Assembly: GCF_900113445.1 (NCBI RefSeq)
Contig: NZ_FOPJ01000002.1
Coordinates: 229,721-293,720, forward strand
DNA from: Corynebacterium spheniscorum
Lineage (GTDB): Bacteria > Actinomycetota > Actinomycetes > Mycobacteriales > Mycobacteriaceae
DNA: 64,000 nt
Direction: 5' to 3'
Shown: one piece after another, positions 18,736 through 27,607 of the stretch
Layout: the number at the start of each line of letters is the position of its first letter
Numbering within the stretch: the stretch's first letter is position 1
Translations under genes and position numbers: made by a program
Notes under the pieces: model-generated
The model's input: the letters and a program-made list of their open reading frames with translations, nothing else
The model's database searches: none
What the model was told of the DNA's origin: nothing

Positions 18736-20805
18736 TTAGAAGCGGCCTCCGCTGAAGCCTCCACCGCCACCACTAAATCCGCCGCCTCCGCTGAAGCCTC
18801 CACCGAAGCCGCCTCCGCCGAAGCTTCCGCCTCCGAAACCTCCACCGAAGCCGCCGCTACGGCCACCGGAGGAAAGAATCTCACCGAGGACTAGGCCGGT
18901 GAGCAAACCGCCGGAACCATTGCCGCCTTGTTGAGATTGCATCCGACGGGTGTACTCATCAATATCGTGCTCAGCGAGCTTACGGGCCTGCTCAGCGGCG
19001 CGGGCGGCACGACGGGCATGATCAATACCCTGACGAGTATCGCTGAGACGCAATTGCAATGCCTCTGCCAAGGCACGCTGGGCTTCGGCGAGTTTGGTGC
19101 GGGCCTGGCCGCGCACAATCTGGCCGCGGCTAGAGATCAGATCCTCGGCAGCTTCAACCTTGGCATTGGCAGCGCGCATCTGCTGATCGAAGAGCTTGAG
19201 TAGACGTTCCTTGGTGGTATTAGCTTCACGCAGCTTATCCAAGGTGGCATCAAGATCAGCATCCAGATCGGTCAGCTCGGCATAAGAACCAAGGGGATCG
19301 GCCTGCGCATTCTCAGCCGCAGCCTTTGCCTGATCCTGGTAGCTTTGGGTCTTTTCTTGCAGCTTCGCCCAGTCTTCACGCAAGCCCTGTGCACGGCCGC
19401 GCTCAATGAGCTGCTTGAGTTCGCGGATCTCATCATTGACTTCGGTGATGAGGTCCTTGACGTTGTCTTCAGCAACACGGATATTTTCATCAGCGTGCTC
19501 GATAGCGGCAAGCAGCTTATCGGCGGTGTTGATGGCATGCTCACCAGCACGGATCGCATCTACCAGAGCACCTTGTTCACCCGCAGGTAGCTTCTCTAAA
19601 CGATGGCCTTCCGATAGCGCGGAATCAGCTTCATCGATAGCGCCCGCAGCAAGCACTTCATTATGGGCAATGCTGCCAAGCATCGAAGCAGAGTACTGCT
19701 GGTGCAATTCCTCGAGACGCTGCTTTGCTTTGGGTAGGCGGGTACGTAGATCAACGACCTGCTGGGTCATCTGAGCTAAACGATCCGGGGCGTTTACCAA
19801 CAAGTTGCGCAAGTTGGCGAAGTTTTCAGCCTCCGCATCCAAGGCAGCATCCGCCATGCCACAACTGGAGACAATATCCACCAGAAGTTCGCGCTGTTGT
19901 GCCTCGGGGAGCTCCGGGCCATCGTCATAGCGACGGCGAAGCTCGAAGGCACGCTGCAGGGTAGTGGTGGAGTGGTTCATCGCCTTGGTGAAGCTACGGG
20001 TACGCTCCGGGCCGAACTCGCTGACCGCCAGATCAAGTTCCTCGCGGCCGCGGCGAATCGACTCATCTGTGGAGACAAGCTCCTCAGAGGCACGCTTATC
20101 GAGAGTGCTAATGGGCAGGCGAAGCAGGGAATCCGAATCACCAGGATCAATCGCACGCGACTGCTCCAGCGATTGTTGATCCAGGCGCTTACGGCGACGC
20201 TTCGATAATGCCCAGGCGCCAGCACCGGTGACAGCAATCGCGCCACCGCCGGCAGCTAACCAACCCTTGGATTCTGGCGACATTTCCCCAGCGGTGGAGG
20301 TTTCATCGACCAACGCATTAGCGGCGCCAGCCCAATCACTATTGACGAGGTATTCATAAGAGGCATCCCACATGCGGTCGCGCTCTGCATTCGACCAGCT
20401 TTCACCGGCAAAAAGACCAGCCTCGCGACGGTCTGGCGATACCGCGAAGACAGCTACGTTAGTGCCGCCATTAAGACGGTTCGCTTCCTTGGTCCAGGCC
20501 TCTGCGGACTGTCCATCGAAGTCATTGACGAAGACCACGAAGATGGAACGGTGGTGCTCCAACTTATAAGAGTGCAGCTTTTCTTCGAGCTGTTCTTTTT
20601 GTTGGGGGCTTAACACGCCGGCTTCATCGACGACATTTTGCTTGTAGAAGGCCGGGGCTTCAGCAAGCACGAGTGCGCCAGAGGATACCGCGGGTGTAGT
20701 AATCGGCGCTGCCCAGGCTGGGGTTGCGCCTAAGAGCACGCCGGCGCCGGCGGCGATGCCCATGAGATGAATCAATTGTGTTTTATATTTCCTCGGCGAT
20801 GTCAT
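18736..20805 (-). CDS. TPM-domain secreted/membrane protein with coiled coil and Gly-rich tail
   Basis: 689 residues from ATG 20805, chosen because it begins a good signal peptide (MTSPRKYKTQ... with ATPAWA before cleavage) and lies 6 bases after TATCCT. Then a TPM_phosphatase domain (about 45-165, VVDEAGVLSPQQKEQLEE), a membrane helix near 185-205 followed by SKRRRKR, and a long alpha-helical coiled coil to about 600. The tail is FGGG/SGGGG-rich. Homologues in Corynebacterium are annotated as secreted TPM proteins; the molecular role is unknown. Probably envelope associated. Confidence 0.85.
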   Translation of the reverse strand: MTSPRKYKTQLIHLMGIAAGAGVLLGATPAWAAPITTPAVSSGALVLAEAPAFYKQNVVDEAGVLSPQQKEQLEEKLHSYKLEHHRSIFVVFVNDFDGQSAEAWTKEANRLNGGTNVAVFAVSPDRREAGLFAGESWSNAERDRMWDASYEYLVNSDWAGAANALVDETSTAGEMSPESKGWLAAGGGAIAVTGAGAWALSKRRRKRLDQQSLEQSRAIDPGDSDSLLRLPISTLDKRASEELVSTDESIRRGREELDLAVSEFGPERTRSFTKAMNHSTTTLQRAFELRRRYDDGPELPEAQQRELLVDIVSSCGMADAALDAEAENFANLRNLLVNAPDRLAQMTQQVVDLRTRLPKAKQRLEELHQQYSASMLGSIAHNEVLAAGAIDEADSALSEGHRLEKLPAGEQGALVDAIRAGEHAINTADKLLAAIEHADENIRVAEDNVKDLITEVNDEIRELKQLIERGRAQGLREDWAKLQEKTQSYQDQAKAAAENAQADPLGSYAELTDLDADLDATLDKLREANTTKERLLKLFDQQMRAANAKVEAAEDLISSRGQIVRGQARTKLAEAQRALAEALQLRLSDTRQGIDHARRAARAAEQARKLAEHDIDEYTRRMQSQQGGNGSGGLLTGLVLGEILSSGGRSGGFGGGFGGGSFGGGGFGGGFSGGGGFSGGGGGFSGGRF

Positions 20806-20811
20806 GCGACC

Positions 20812-20817
20812 AGGATA
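20812..20817 (-). promoter_or_regulatory. -10 box for leaderless TPM-protein transcript
   Basis: TATCCT on the minus strand, 6 bases before the ATG, with no ribosome-binding site, the arrangement expected of leaderless mRNAs. Confidence 0.55.
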
Positions 20818-20845
20818 CCCCGCACACCTGGCAGACTGGGGAGCT

Positions 20846-21592
20846 GTGAAGCCAATTCTGCAACGACTCAAAAATTTTCTGCTCGCGCGCTCTGCTGTTG
20901 GGATAGTACTGACAACCTGGATAGGGGTGGGATTGCCCAGCATCTACGCCGGACGGATTATTCGCTTTGCACAACGCTCCAAAGCCCATGGGGACTATGA
21001 CCTGATCGTGGTACCCGGCGCCGCTCAATATGATGGTCGACCATGCCGAACCTTTGAAGCACGCCTACGTCGCGCCGCAGAAATCTGGCAGGAGCAAGAA
21101 AACTCTTCCGAAAGCACCATCTGCGTGCTAGGTGGGAAGCTACCTGGCGATCGCTTCACCGAGGGGGAGGCAGGAGTTAATTGGCTGTCACACCGCGATA
21201 TTCCGCGAGCAAACCTGCTGCCGATTACCCATGGGCATGACACTCGCGAATCTTTAAGAAAGCTATTGGAGCAGCTGGGACCCAAGGGCGCAGATATGCG
21301 CATGTTGGTGGTCACTGATCCACGCCACCTGTTGCGCTGTACGATCTTGGCTGAACGCGTGGGTTTTCGGAATGTGGAAGCCGAGGGGACGCCGTATCTT
21401 CCGGTACAACATCCGTGGACCTTATTGCATGAAATCGGGGGACTGATTGTGGTTGATATTTCCGGAATCTTTGGGCGCAATGTGGCCTCGCAGTTTGAAG
21501 ATGCGCTGCGCCAAGTAGCGGTATGGTTAAAGCCCTCCCGCAAAGCTCGGTTTGATCAGCTGCATCAAGAAAAGGAAGAGCGTGAAAAATAA
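20846..21592 (+). CDS. DUF218 (YdcF/SanA-like) envelope protein
   Basis: 248 residues from GTG 20846 (GGGGAG just upstream); ATG 20804 is in frame but overlaps the divergent TPM gene start. One N-terminal hydrophobic segment (SAVGIVLTTWIGVGLPSIYAG) then a DUF218 domain: DLIVVPGAAQYDGRPC, CVLGGKLPGDRFTEGEAG, and a conserved STRE-like block here HDTRESLRKL. SanA-type proteins affect envelope permeability; biochemical activity is unsettled. The stop overlaps dgt by one base (TAATG). Confidence 0.85.
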   Translation: MKPILQRLKNFLLARSAVGIVLTTWIGVGLPSIYAGRIIRFAQRSKAHGDYDLIVVPGAAQYDGRPCRTFEARLRRAAEIWQEQENSSESTICVLGGKLPGDRFTEGEAGVNWLSHRDIPRANLLPITHGHDTRESLRKLLEQLGPKGADMRMLVVTDPRHLLRCTILAERVGFRNVEAEGTPYLPVQHPWTLLHEIGGLIVVDISGIFGRNVASQFEDALRQVAVWLKPSRKARFDQLHQEKEEREK

Positions 21593-22854
21593 TGTATTCC
21601 TATTCGGAAGCTGATGCGCAGCGGCGGACAACCGAAGCGCCCAAAGGCTCGAGGATGACCAAGGGGGATGTGGATCATCGCGGAGAATTCTCCCGAGACC
21701 GAGCCCGAGTACTGCACTCTGCGGCTTTGCGACGCCTAGCGGATAAAACCCAAGTGGTGGGGCCACGGGATGGTGATACCCCACGCACGCGCTTGACGCA
21801 CTCCCTGGAGGTCGCACAGATCTCTCGTGGTATTGGGGAGGGGTTGGGTTTGGACCCTGATCTCAGCGAGCTTGCTGGATTAACGCACGATATTGGGCAC
21901 CCGCCCTATGGGCACAATGGGGAAAGAGCGTTGAATGAATTAGCCAGCGAATGCGGTGGTTTTGAAGGCAATGCCCAAACGCTTCGGATCCTCACCCGGC
22001 TAGAACCGAAGATCGTAGATGAACATGGCCAGTCTTTTGGATTGAATTTAACGCGCGCTGCTTTGGATGCGGCCTGTAAATACCCGCGCGTTGCGGGAAG
22101 TGCCAAGAAATATGGTGCTTATGCCGAAGATGCGGAAATTCTTGCTTGGGTGCGCGCCGGGAGGCAGCCAGGCGATCAGCGAGCAAGTATGGAAGCACAG
22201 GCCATGGACTGGGCAGATGATATTGCCTATTCCGTGCACGATGTGGAAGACGCGATCGTATCTGGCCGCGTGAACCTCAATGTGCTCTGGGATTTGGTCG
22301 AGTTAGCTGCACTGGCGGAAAAGGGGGTTCAAGCTTATGGCGGTGATGCGAACCAACTCATTGAGGCAGCTGGTTTCCTACGCCAATTAGATGTGGTGGG
22401 AGCTGCGGCCGCCTTCGATGGATCCTTAAGCTCCTTGGTGGCCATGAAGGCGATGACCTCGGAGCTCGTGGGCCGCTATGTGGGGGCCACTATTGCGGCA
22501 ACAAGGCAGGCTCAAGATGGTCCTCTTGGCCGGGAACATGGCGAGCTGATTATTCCGCCCGAGGCACTGGCGGAAGTCACGCTCTTAAAAACCATTGCTG
22601 TGCTTTATGTGATGGAAGATCCCGGGCATTTGGCTCGACAGGATCGCCAACGCGAGCGCATGTACACGGTGTATGAGTACCTCAACGTGATGGCTCCGGA
22701 AGCGTTGGATCCGGTGTTTGCGCAGTGGTGGCGGGAAGCAGAAAGCGATGCTGCTCGCCAGCGCGTGATTATTGATCAGATGGCCTCGATGACGGAATCA
22801 AGGCTGGAATATACGGCGCGCTTGGCGGCAGATATCTCAGGATTCTTAAGCTAA
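21592..22854 (+). CDS. dgt: dGTP triphosphohydrolase-like protein
   Basis: 420 residues. HD-domain metal motif: RTRLTHSLEVAQ and LTHDIGHPPYGHNGE (H...HD...), then WADDIAYSVHDVEDA containing the last Asp. It hydrolyses dNTPs to deoxynucleosides plus triphosphate, controlling dNTP pools. In actinobacteria dgt directly precedes dnaG, though here a toxin-type pair is inserted between them. Translationally coupled to the DUF218 gene. Confidence 0.93.
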   Translation: MYSYSEADAQRRTTEAPKGSRMTKGDVDHRGEFSRDRARVLHSAALRRLADKTQVVGPRDGDTPRTRLTHSLEVAQISRGIGEGLGLDPDLSELAGLTHDIGHPPYGHNGERALNELASECGGFEGNAQTLRILTRLEPKIVDEHGQSFGLNLTRAALDAACKYPRVAGSAKKYGAYAEDAEILAWVRAGRQPGDQRASMEAQAMDWADDIAYSVHDVEDAIVSGRVNLNVLWDLVELAALAEKGVQAYGGDANQLIEAAGFLRQLDVVGAAAAFDGSLSSLVAMKAMTSELVGRYVGATIAATRQAQDGPLGREHGELIIPPEALAEVTLLKTIAVLYVMEDPGHLARQDRQRERMYTVYEYLNVMAPEALDPVFAQWWREAESDAARQRVIIDQMASMTESRLEYTARLAADISGFLS

Positions 22855-22883
22855 GGAAGCGCCTGGTGCTTGTGGGTTGTGTC

Positions 22884-23156
22884 CTAGCGCTGCAGGCGCA
22901 CCTTGACGTCTTGTAGGACCTCTTGGATGGCTTTGGTGTCGGCCTCATCGAGTCGCCAATCTGAGCAGACAATGGACTTGATGCAAAACTCGCGAAGCAG
23001 ATCTGCCATGCCATCAAGATTGCGGGGGATGACAAAATTCTGGGTTTCCCCGGTGTGGCAGCAAGGATGTGCAGCATGCGCCAGGGCGGTGTAGAGGTCC
23101 TGGCGGGAAGTAATCGGGGTGGTGATGAGGATGGGGTTCTCGGTATTAAGAAGCAT
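22884..23156 (-). CDS. Barstar-family ribonuclease inhibitor
   Basis: 90 residues from ATG 23156, equal to the length of Bacillus barstar; GTG 23189 would give 101. Barstar-like elements: TSRQDLYTALAHA (helix 1), FVIPRNLDGMADLL (conserved NLDALxDxL-type motif), a central WRLDEADTKAI and C-terminal VLQDVKVRLQR. It should bind and block the adjacent secreted RNase in the cytoplasm. It overlaps the RNase stop by 11 bp, consistent with coupled expression of inhibitor and toxin. Confidence 0.85.
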   Translation of the reverse strand: MLLNTENPILITTPITSRQDLYTALAHAAHPCCHTGETQNFVIPRNLDGMADLLREFCIKSIVCSDWRLDEADTKAIQEVLQDVKVRLQR

Positions 23157-23730
23157 CGGGGATCTCACAGAAGGACTCGTAGTGGTCACCGGTGTAATAC
23201 CAGTGCTGTGGGTTCTGTGCCGGGTCGCCGCCGGTCACAATACGGCGTTCGCCTCGGTGATGAACGCCCGGAGTTTCCACGGTGTACTCGCGATAATAAG
23301 ACTTCTTTTCCTTCGGCAGGTGAGATTGATAGTTGCCGAAGTGGACGCCATCATTATTGGGGTAGGGGAAAGGCCCACCATCTTTAATCAGGTTGATGGT
23401 CGTCAGGGTCTCCGGAGGCAAGGTAGCCACGGGGCAGGTAGTGACCCCCGAATCCCGGTGGTTGTCATGGGCTTTGGGTTTATGTGCCTGCGTTGATTTT
23501 TCGCTCTGCATGGCAGTGGTGGCTGTGGGCGCGGAGCTAACCGTCGTGGTGCTGGTTGCGGTGGTGGATTCTTCGCTATCGCCACCGAAGAATCCGAAGA
23601 CGCTATCGCCAAACCAGGCCATGCCGATGATGAAGAGAATCCCGAGGAAACCCCAGGGTCCACCGGCACCTTTGGTGCCTTCTGAGGCTTCGGTTGAGTT
23701 GTTCTCATCCGAACCTGATGATTTTGCCAT
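23146..23730 (-). CDS. Membrane-anchored guanyl-specific ribonuclease (RNase Sa/N1-T1 family)
   Basis: 194 residues. Start ATG 23730, preceded by GGGAGGA. Residues 1-29 are polar, about 30-50 form a hydrophobic helix (WGFLGILFIIGMAWFG), then a Ser/Thr linker and the RNase domain (about 105-194). That domain matches Streptomyces RNase Sa: DGGPFPYPNNDGVHFGN, YREYTVETPG (catalytic Glu), ERRIVTGG (catalytic Arg) and YYTGDHYESF (catalytic His). Two cysteines may form the family disulfide. Either secreted after cleavage or displayed outside. The barstar gene overlaps the 3' end. Confidence 0.88.
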   Translation of the reverse strand: MAKSSGSDENNSTEASEGTKGAGGPWGFLGILFIIGMAWFGDSVFGFFGGDSEESTTATSTTTVSSAPTATTAMQSEKSTQAHKPKAHDNHRDSGVTTCPVATLPPETLTTINLIKDGGPFPYPNNDGVHFGNYQSHLPKEKKSYYREYTVETPGVHHRGERRIVTGGDPAQNPQHWYYTGDHYESFCEIPDAS

Positions 23731-23789
23731 GGCGCTATCCTCCCACGCTTGGGGTGAAAGTCTAATCACGGGGTCCTAGTTTGAAGCGG

Positions 23790-23795
23790 TATCGT
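23790..23795 (+). promoter_or_regulatory. -10 box for leaderless dnaG transcript
   Basis: TATCGT, 7 bases before ATG 23803, no ribosome-binding site. This decides against the in-frame GTG at 23794, which overlaps the box. Confidence 0.5.
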
Positions 23796-23802
23796 GGCTA
23801 GC

Positions 23803-25701
23803 ATGGCTAAGGGAAGGATTCCGGAAAGCGATATTGCCGCGATCCGCGAGCGCACCCCCATCGAGGAGATCGTTGGGGAATATGTGCAGCTCAAACCGGC
23901 AGGAGCGGACTCACTCAAGGGCTTGAGTCCCTTTAAAGAAGAACGCACCCCAAGTTTCCATGTGCGCCCAAACCGTGGTTATTACCACTGCTTTTCCACC
24001 GACCAGGGTGGCGATGTTTTTAGCTTCCTCATGGAAATGGAGCACCTGACTTTCCCCGAGGCCGTGGAATTATGTGCCGAAAAAATCGGGTATCACATTA
24101 ATTACCAAGGTGGTGGGCCAGGGCGCCGCGAGGAACCCGGTACCCGCCAGCGCATGGTGGCGATTAATAAAGCAGCGCACGAGTTTTATGTAGAGCAACT
24201 AGAGCAACCAGGAGATGGACCCAGCAAGGCCCGGAATTTCCTTTTGGAACGCGGTTTTACCGTGGAGCACGCTCACCAATTTGGTTGCGGTTATGCCCCA
24301 GAAGGCTGGGATGCGCTGACCAAGCTGCTGCTGCGTAAGGGCTATAGTGCCAAGGAATTAGTGGCGGCGGGTGTTAGCTCGATGGGGCGCCGCGGCCCGA
24401 TTGATCGCTTCCGGCGCCGGCTGCTCTGGCCGATTCGGAACTTAGCTGGGGATGTCATTGGCTTTGGCGCCCGCAAGCTTTATGACGATGATCCGATGGG
24501 TAAATATATGAACACCCCGGATTCACTGTTGTATAAGAAATCCAACGTGCTGTTTGGGTTGGATATGGCAAAAAAACATATTGCCCAGGGACACCAAGCC
24601 GTGGTTGTTGAAGGCTATACCGATGTGATGGCGATGCACGCTGCCGGAATTAAAACCGCGGTTGCTGCCTGCGGTACCGCTTTTGGTCAAGAACACTTGC
24701 AGATCCTGCGGCGCCTGATGCTGGATGATAACTATTTCCGTGGGGAATTGATCTACACCTTCGATGGCGATGAGGCTGGGCAGAAAGCTGCTTTCCGGGC
24801 TTTTGAAGGTGATCAAAAATTCACTGGGCAGTCCTTTGTCGCAGTGGCCCCAGAGGGTATGGATCCCTGCGATGTGCGTTTGCAACGTGGCGATGCTGCG
24901 CTTCGGGATTTGATTGCACAACGTGTGCCCATGTTTGAGTTCGTCTTAAAGGCGATGCTCGCCGAACACCGCTTGGACACTATTGAAGGCCGCCTGCAAG
25001 CGCTACGCCGCACGGTGCCGGTGGTGGCTGATATTCGGGACCGCACCTTGCAAACCGAATATGCCCGACAATTAGCGGGTTGGATTGGTTGGGCAGATAT
25101 TGACCAAGTGGTTGCCCAAGTTCGGGAAGCTGCCACTAAGCCAAAGAAAGAAGTGCAACAACGCCGGGCGACGCGGGTCGAGGATGTGCCGGCGCAGGCG
25201 CAATCTAATTTTGAGATGCCGGACCCAGAGGATCACTATTTGTGGCCGCAGCGGGAATCTTTGAAGATTGCGCTGCAATACCCGCAATTAGCGGGCGCCT
25301 ATTTTGATGGCTTAGCAGCAGATTGTTTTAGCCACCCGGCATATCAGCGGGTACGCCAAGCAATTGCGCATGCTGGGGGTTGTGCTTCGGCTAGCGCCGG
25401 GGTGCAGTGGATTGCCTCGGTTGCTGGCGATATGGAGGAACTACTGGGTAGGTCCTTGGTCTCGCAGTTGGCGGTGGAAGAAATTCCGGTGGATTCCGAG
25501 CAGCTGGAAAGCTATATTGACGCGGTGCTATCCCGACTCCAAGCCGCGCGCGTGGCGAACCATATTGCGCAGTTGAAGGTGCAGCTAAGCCGCATGCGAC
25601 CCCAAGAAGATGAGGAAGCCTATAACTCGCTCTTCGCGGATTTATTGGCCTTAGAGCAAGCCCGGCAGGAGTTAACCAACCGGGCTTTTAGGGAACCTTA
25701 A
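23803..25701 (+). CDS. dnaG: DNA primase DnaG
   Basis: 632 residues; start at ATG 23803 (MAKGRIPESDI) by similarity to family N-termini. It makes RNA primers for replication. N-terminal zinc-finger fold (about 30-90), catalytic core with TOPRIM (VVVEGYTDVMAMHA, FDGDEAGQKAAFR) and a C-terminal DnaB-binding region. The zinc finger is unusual: where other primases have CPFH and CFGC, this one has SPFK and CFST, leaving one of four ligands. I believe other corynebacteria share this but cannot check it here. The last bases overlap a convergent gene. Confidence 0.95.
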   Translation: MAKGRIPESDIAAIRERTPIEEIVGEYVQLKPAGADSLKGLSPFKEERTPSFHVRPNRGYYHCFSTDQGGDVFSFLMEMEHLTFPEAVELCAEKIGYHINYQGGGPGRREEPGTRQRMVAINKAAHEFYVEQLEQPGDGPSKARNFLLERGFTVEHAHQFGCGYAPEGWDALTKLLLRKGYSAKELVAAGVSSMGRRGPIDRFRRRLLWPIRNLAGDVIGFGARKLYDDDPMGKYMNTPDSLLYKKSNVLFGLDMAKKHIAQGHQAVVVEGYTDVMAMHAAGIKTAVAACGTAFGQEHLQILRRLMLDDNYFRGELIYTFDGDEAGQKAAFRAFEGDQKFTGQSFVAVAPEGMDPCDVRLQRGDAALRDLIAQRVPMFEFVLKAMLAEHRLDTIEGRLQALRRTVPVVADIRDRTLQTEYARQLAGWIGWADIDQVVAQVREAATKPKKEVQQRRATRVEDVPAQAQSNFEMPDPEDHYLWPQRESLKIALQYPQLAGAYFDGLAADCFSHPAYQRVRQAIAHAGGCASASAGVQWIASVAGDMEELLGRSLVSQLAVEEIPVDSEQLESYIDAVLSRLQAARVANHIAQLKVQLSRMRPQEDEEAYNSLFADLLALEQARQELTNRAFREP

Positions 25702-25940
25702 TCGTGATCTGGTTCTAGCACCGTAGAACCATCATCGGTGCGAATATTCTTGACTTCCTTCATGCGTGGTTGGGGGTCAAGTTTATTGGCGACCGCTTTA
25801 CGGGTGGCATTCAAAGCAGTTTTGGTGACTGGGGAGTTCACCGCTGCCTGATACCCCTTCTTGATCTGGTCGTAGCGGCGACGACCGGCTTTCGTGCCGA
25901 AGACATAGCCGGCGGCAGCACCGATAACGAACTGGATCAT
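25698..25940 (-). CDS. Small YtxH-like membrane protein
   Basis: 80 residues. The N-terminus MIQFVIGAAAGYVFGTKAGRRRYDQIK matches the YtxH/actinobacterial pattern of a short glycine-rich membrane segment followed by GTKAGRxRY. The rest is polar. Stop overlaps the dnaG stop by a few bases in convergent orientation. Function unknown; family members are stress-related in Bacillus. Confidence 0.8.
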   Translation of the reverse strand: MIQFVIGAAAGYVFGTKAGRRRYDQIKKGYQAAVNSPVTKTALNATRKAVANKLDPQPRMKEVKNIRTDDGSTVLEPDHD

Positions 25941-26072
25941 GAATGACGCACCTTTCCGAACATCTGCGAAATCCTCATACCCCCACCACTGTAGTGGCCT
26001 CTTCCTCAGGCGGTAGGGAGAGGACTAGGCTCTACAACAAAAGTATGAGACTACCAAAGGAAGCGAAGCGAC

Positions 26073-26930
26073 GTGCCTGACACTAAAGCTCCTGCCAAGA
26101 AGAAACGCCATGGAATTAATCCTTGGGTCCCGAACCAGCACGGCGCCTGGCCCATGGTTGTTATCCCGGTAGTACTGGGCACCATCGTTGGTCTCATTGG
26201 TACTAACTACCTGCGCCCCAGCCAAATGCTGGCCCTACTGTTGACCTGGGTTAGCTGGATTATTGGCTATTGCTGCTTCTTCGCCGCTGGCTTGTTGTTG
26301 AAAGCGCGACGCCGCTCTAATCGGGGCCGCTACCTCAAACCAACCCTGGTGTATGGGGTGATCTCGCTGCTGGCACTGCTGGGGGCAGTGGCACTGTTCC
26401 CGCAGTTGCTGTGGTGGGCGATTGCCTTTGCTCCCTTGGTGATTATTGCGGTGGAAGAAATGTGGCGGGGCCAACCACGTTCCACCTTGTCTGGTGTGGC
26501 AACGACCATTGCTTCGGCTTTGGTTCTGCCAGTCACAACGGCCTTGGCCTATGGCAATGGGCATCCGGCGGAAGTGGATTGGCGCACCTGGGCGAGCACT
26601 TTTGTGATCGCTGCATATTTCACCGGCACGGTGCCCTATGTGAAATCCATGATCCGCGCTCGCGGCAATAAGCGTTATCTCAAAGGCTCGATTGCTTATC
26701 AGGTAATTGCCGCTGCCATCACGATGTGGGCGGTGCTTTTTGTGGGTATGCACTGGCTGCCCGCCGGTCTCATGATCGGTGTGATGGTGTGGGCGGTATA
26801 TCGCTCGATTGCGGTGCCGCGCTCGGCGGATCGTGGTGCAGTGTGGACCCCGGAACGGGTTGGAAAAGCAGAAATGCCGCTGAATTTCGTCCTTATTGTG
26901 GCGGTAATTCTAGCGGCAATTCTGTCGTGA
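26073..26930 (+). CDS. YwiC-like family integral membrane protein
   Basis: 285 residues. GTG start with AAAGGAAG upstream. After a basic N-terminus comes the family signature NPWVPNQHGAWPMVVIP, then about eight hydrophobic helices through the C-terminus. The conserved internal RARGNKRYLKGSIAYQ loop is present. YwiC-like proteins are widespread in actinobacteria with no established biochemical function. Monocistronic, with a convergent MBL gene. Confidence 0.87.
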   Translation: MPDTKAPAKKKRHGINPWVPNQHGAWPMVVIPVVLGTIVGLIGTNYLRPSQMLALLLTWVSWIIGYCCFFAAGLLLKARRRSNRGRYLKPTLVYGVISLLALLGAVALFPQLLWWAIAFAPLVIIAVEEMWRGQPRSTLSGVATTIASALVLPVTTALAYGNGHPAEVDWRTWASTFVIAAYFTGTVPYVKSMIRARGNKRYLKGSIAYQVIAAAITMWAVLFVGMHWLPAGLMIGVMVWAVYRSIAVPRSADRGAVWTPERVGKAEMPLNFVLIVAVILAAILS

Positions 26931-26956
26931 TCTGTGGCAGTTAGCTGCGGCGGGGT

Positions 26957-27607
26957 TTAGTAGCCGCGTTTAATCCACTCTTCCAAGTGCGGGGCTTCGC
27001 GACCAATGGTGGTGTGGTCGCCGTGCCCGGTGCGCACGATGGTTTCTTCCGGGAGAGTCAGAAGATTATCCCGGATGGAATCAATGATGGTGTCGAAATC
27101 CGAGTAGGAACGACCAGTGGCGCCGGGGCCTCCGCTAAAGAGGGTGTCGCCGCTGAAGAGTTCTGCGGCTTCTGGGGCATAGAAGCAGCAGGAACCGGGG
27201 GAGTGGCCAGGAGTGTTGATGGTTACCAGCTCAGTGCCGGCAACCTTGAAGCGGTCGCCATGCTTGAGCTCTTGGTGGTCAACATCTTTCCAAGTCTGTT
27301 CCCAGAGCATCTGATCACCAGGATGCAAGAAAATGGGAGCATCTAGCTGCTCGCGTAATTGCGGAGCAACGGTGATGTGATCGTTATGCCCATGCGAACA
27401 GAGGATTCCTAGCACCTTACGTCCGCCCACGGCGTCGATAATGGGCTCAGCATTATGGGCAGCGTCGACGATGACACATTCTGAATCATCACCAATCACC
27501 CAAATGTTGTTATCAACTTCCCATTCGCCACCATCTAAAGCGAAGATTCCGCTGGTGACGACATGGTCGATCCGTAGGTCGCCTTGTTTTTTGATTTGGC
27601 TGCTCAT
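26957..27607 (-). CDS. MBL-fold hydrolase paired with MscR
   Basis: 216 residues. Metallo-beta-lactamase metal motif [11 protein letters not shown] (HxHxDH), later histidines in [10 protein letters not shown] and [16 protein letters not shown], and GHGDHTTIG. Glyoxalase-II-like. It overlaps mscR by four bases (ATGA), so the two are coupled; the same pair occurs in Mycobacterium (Rv2260-Rv2259). A role in hydrolysing S-formylmycothiol or a related thioester is likely by context (inference). Confidence 0.9.
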   Translation of the reverse strand: MSSQIKKQGDLRIDHVVTSGIFALDGGEWEVDNNIWVIGDDSECVIVDAAHNAEPIIDAVGGRKVLGILCSHGHNDHITVAPQLREQLDAPIFLHPGDQMLWEQTWKDVDHQELKHGDRFKVAGTELVTINTPGHSPGSCCFYAPEAAELFSGDTLFSGGPGATGRSYSDFDTIIDSIRDNLLTLPEETIVRTGHGDHTTIGREAPHLEEWIKRGY

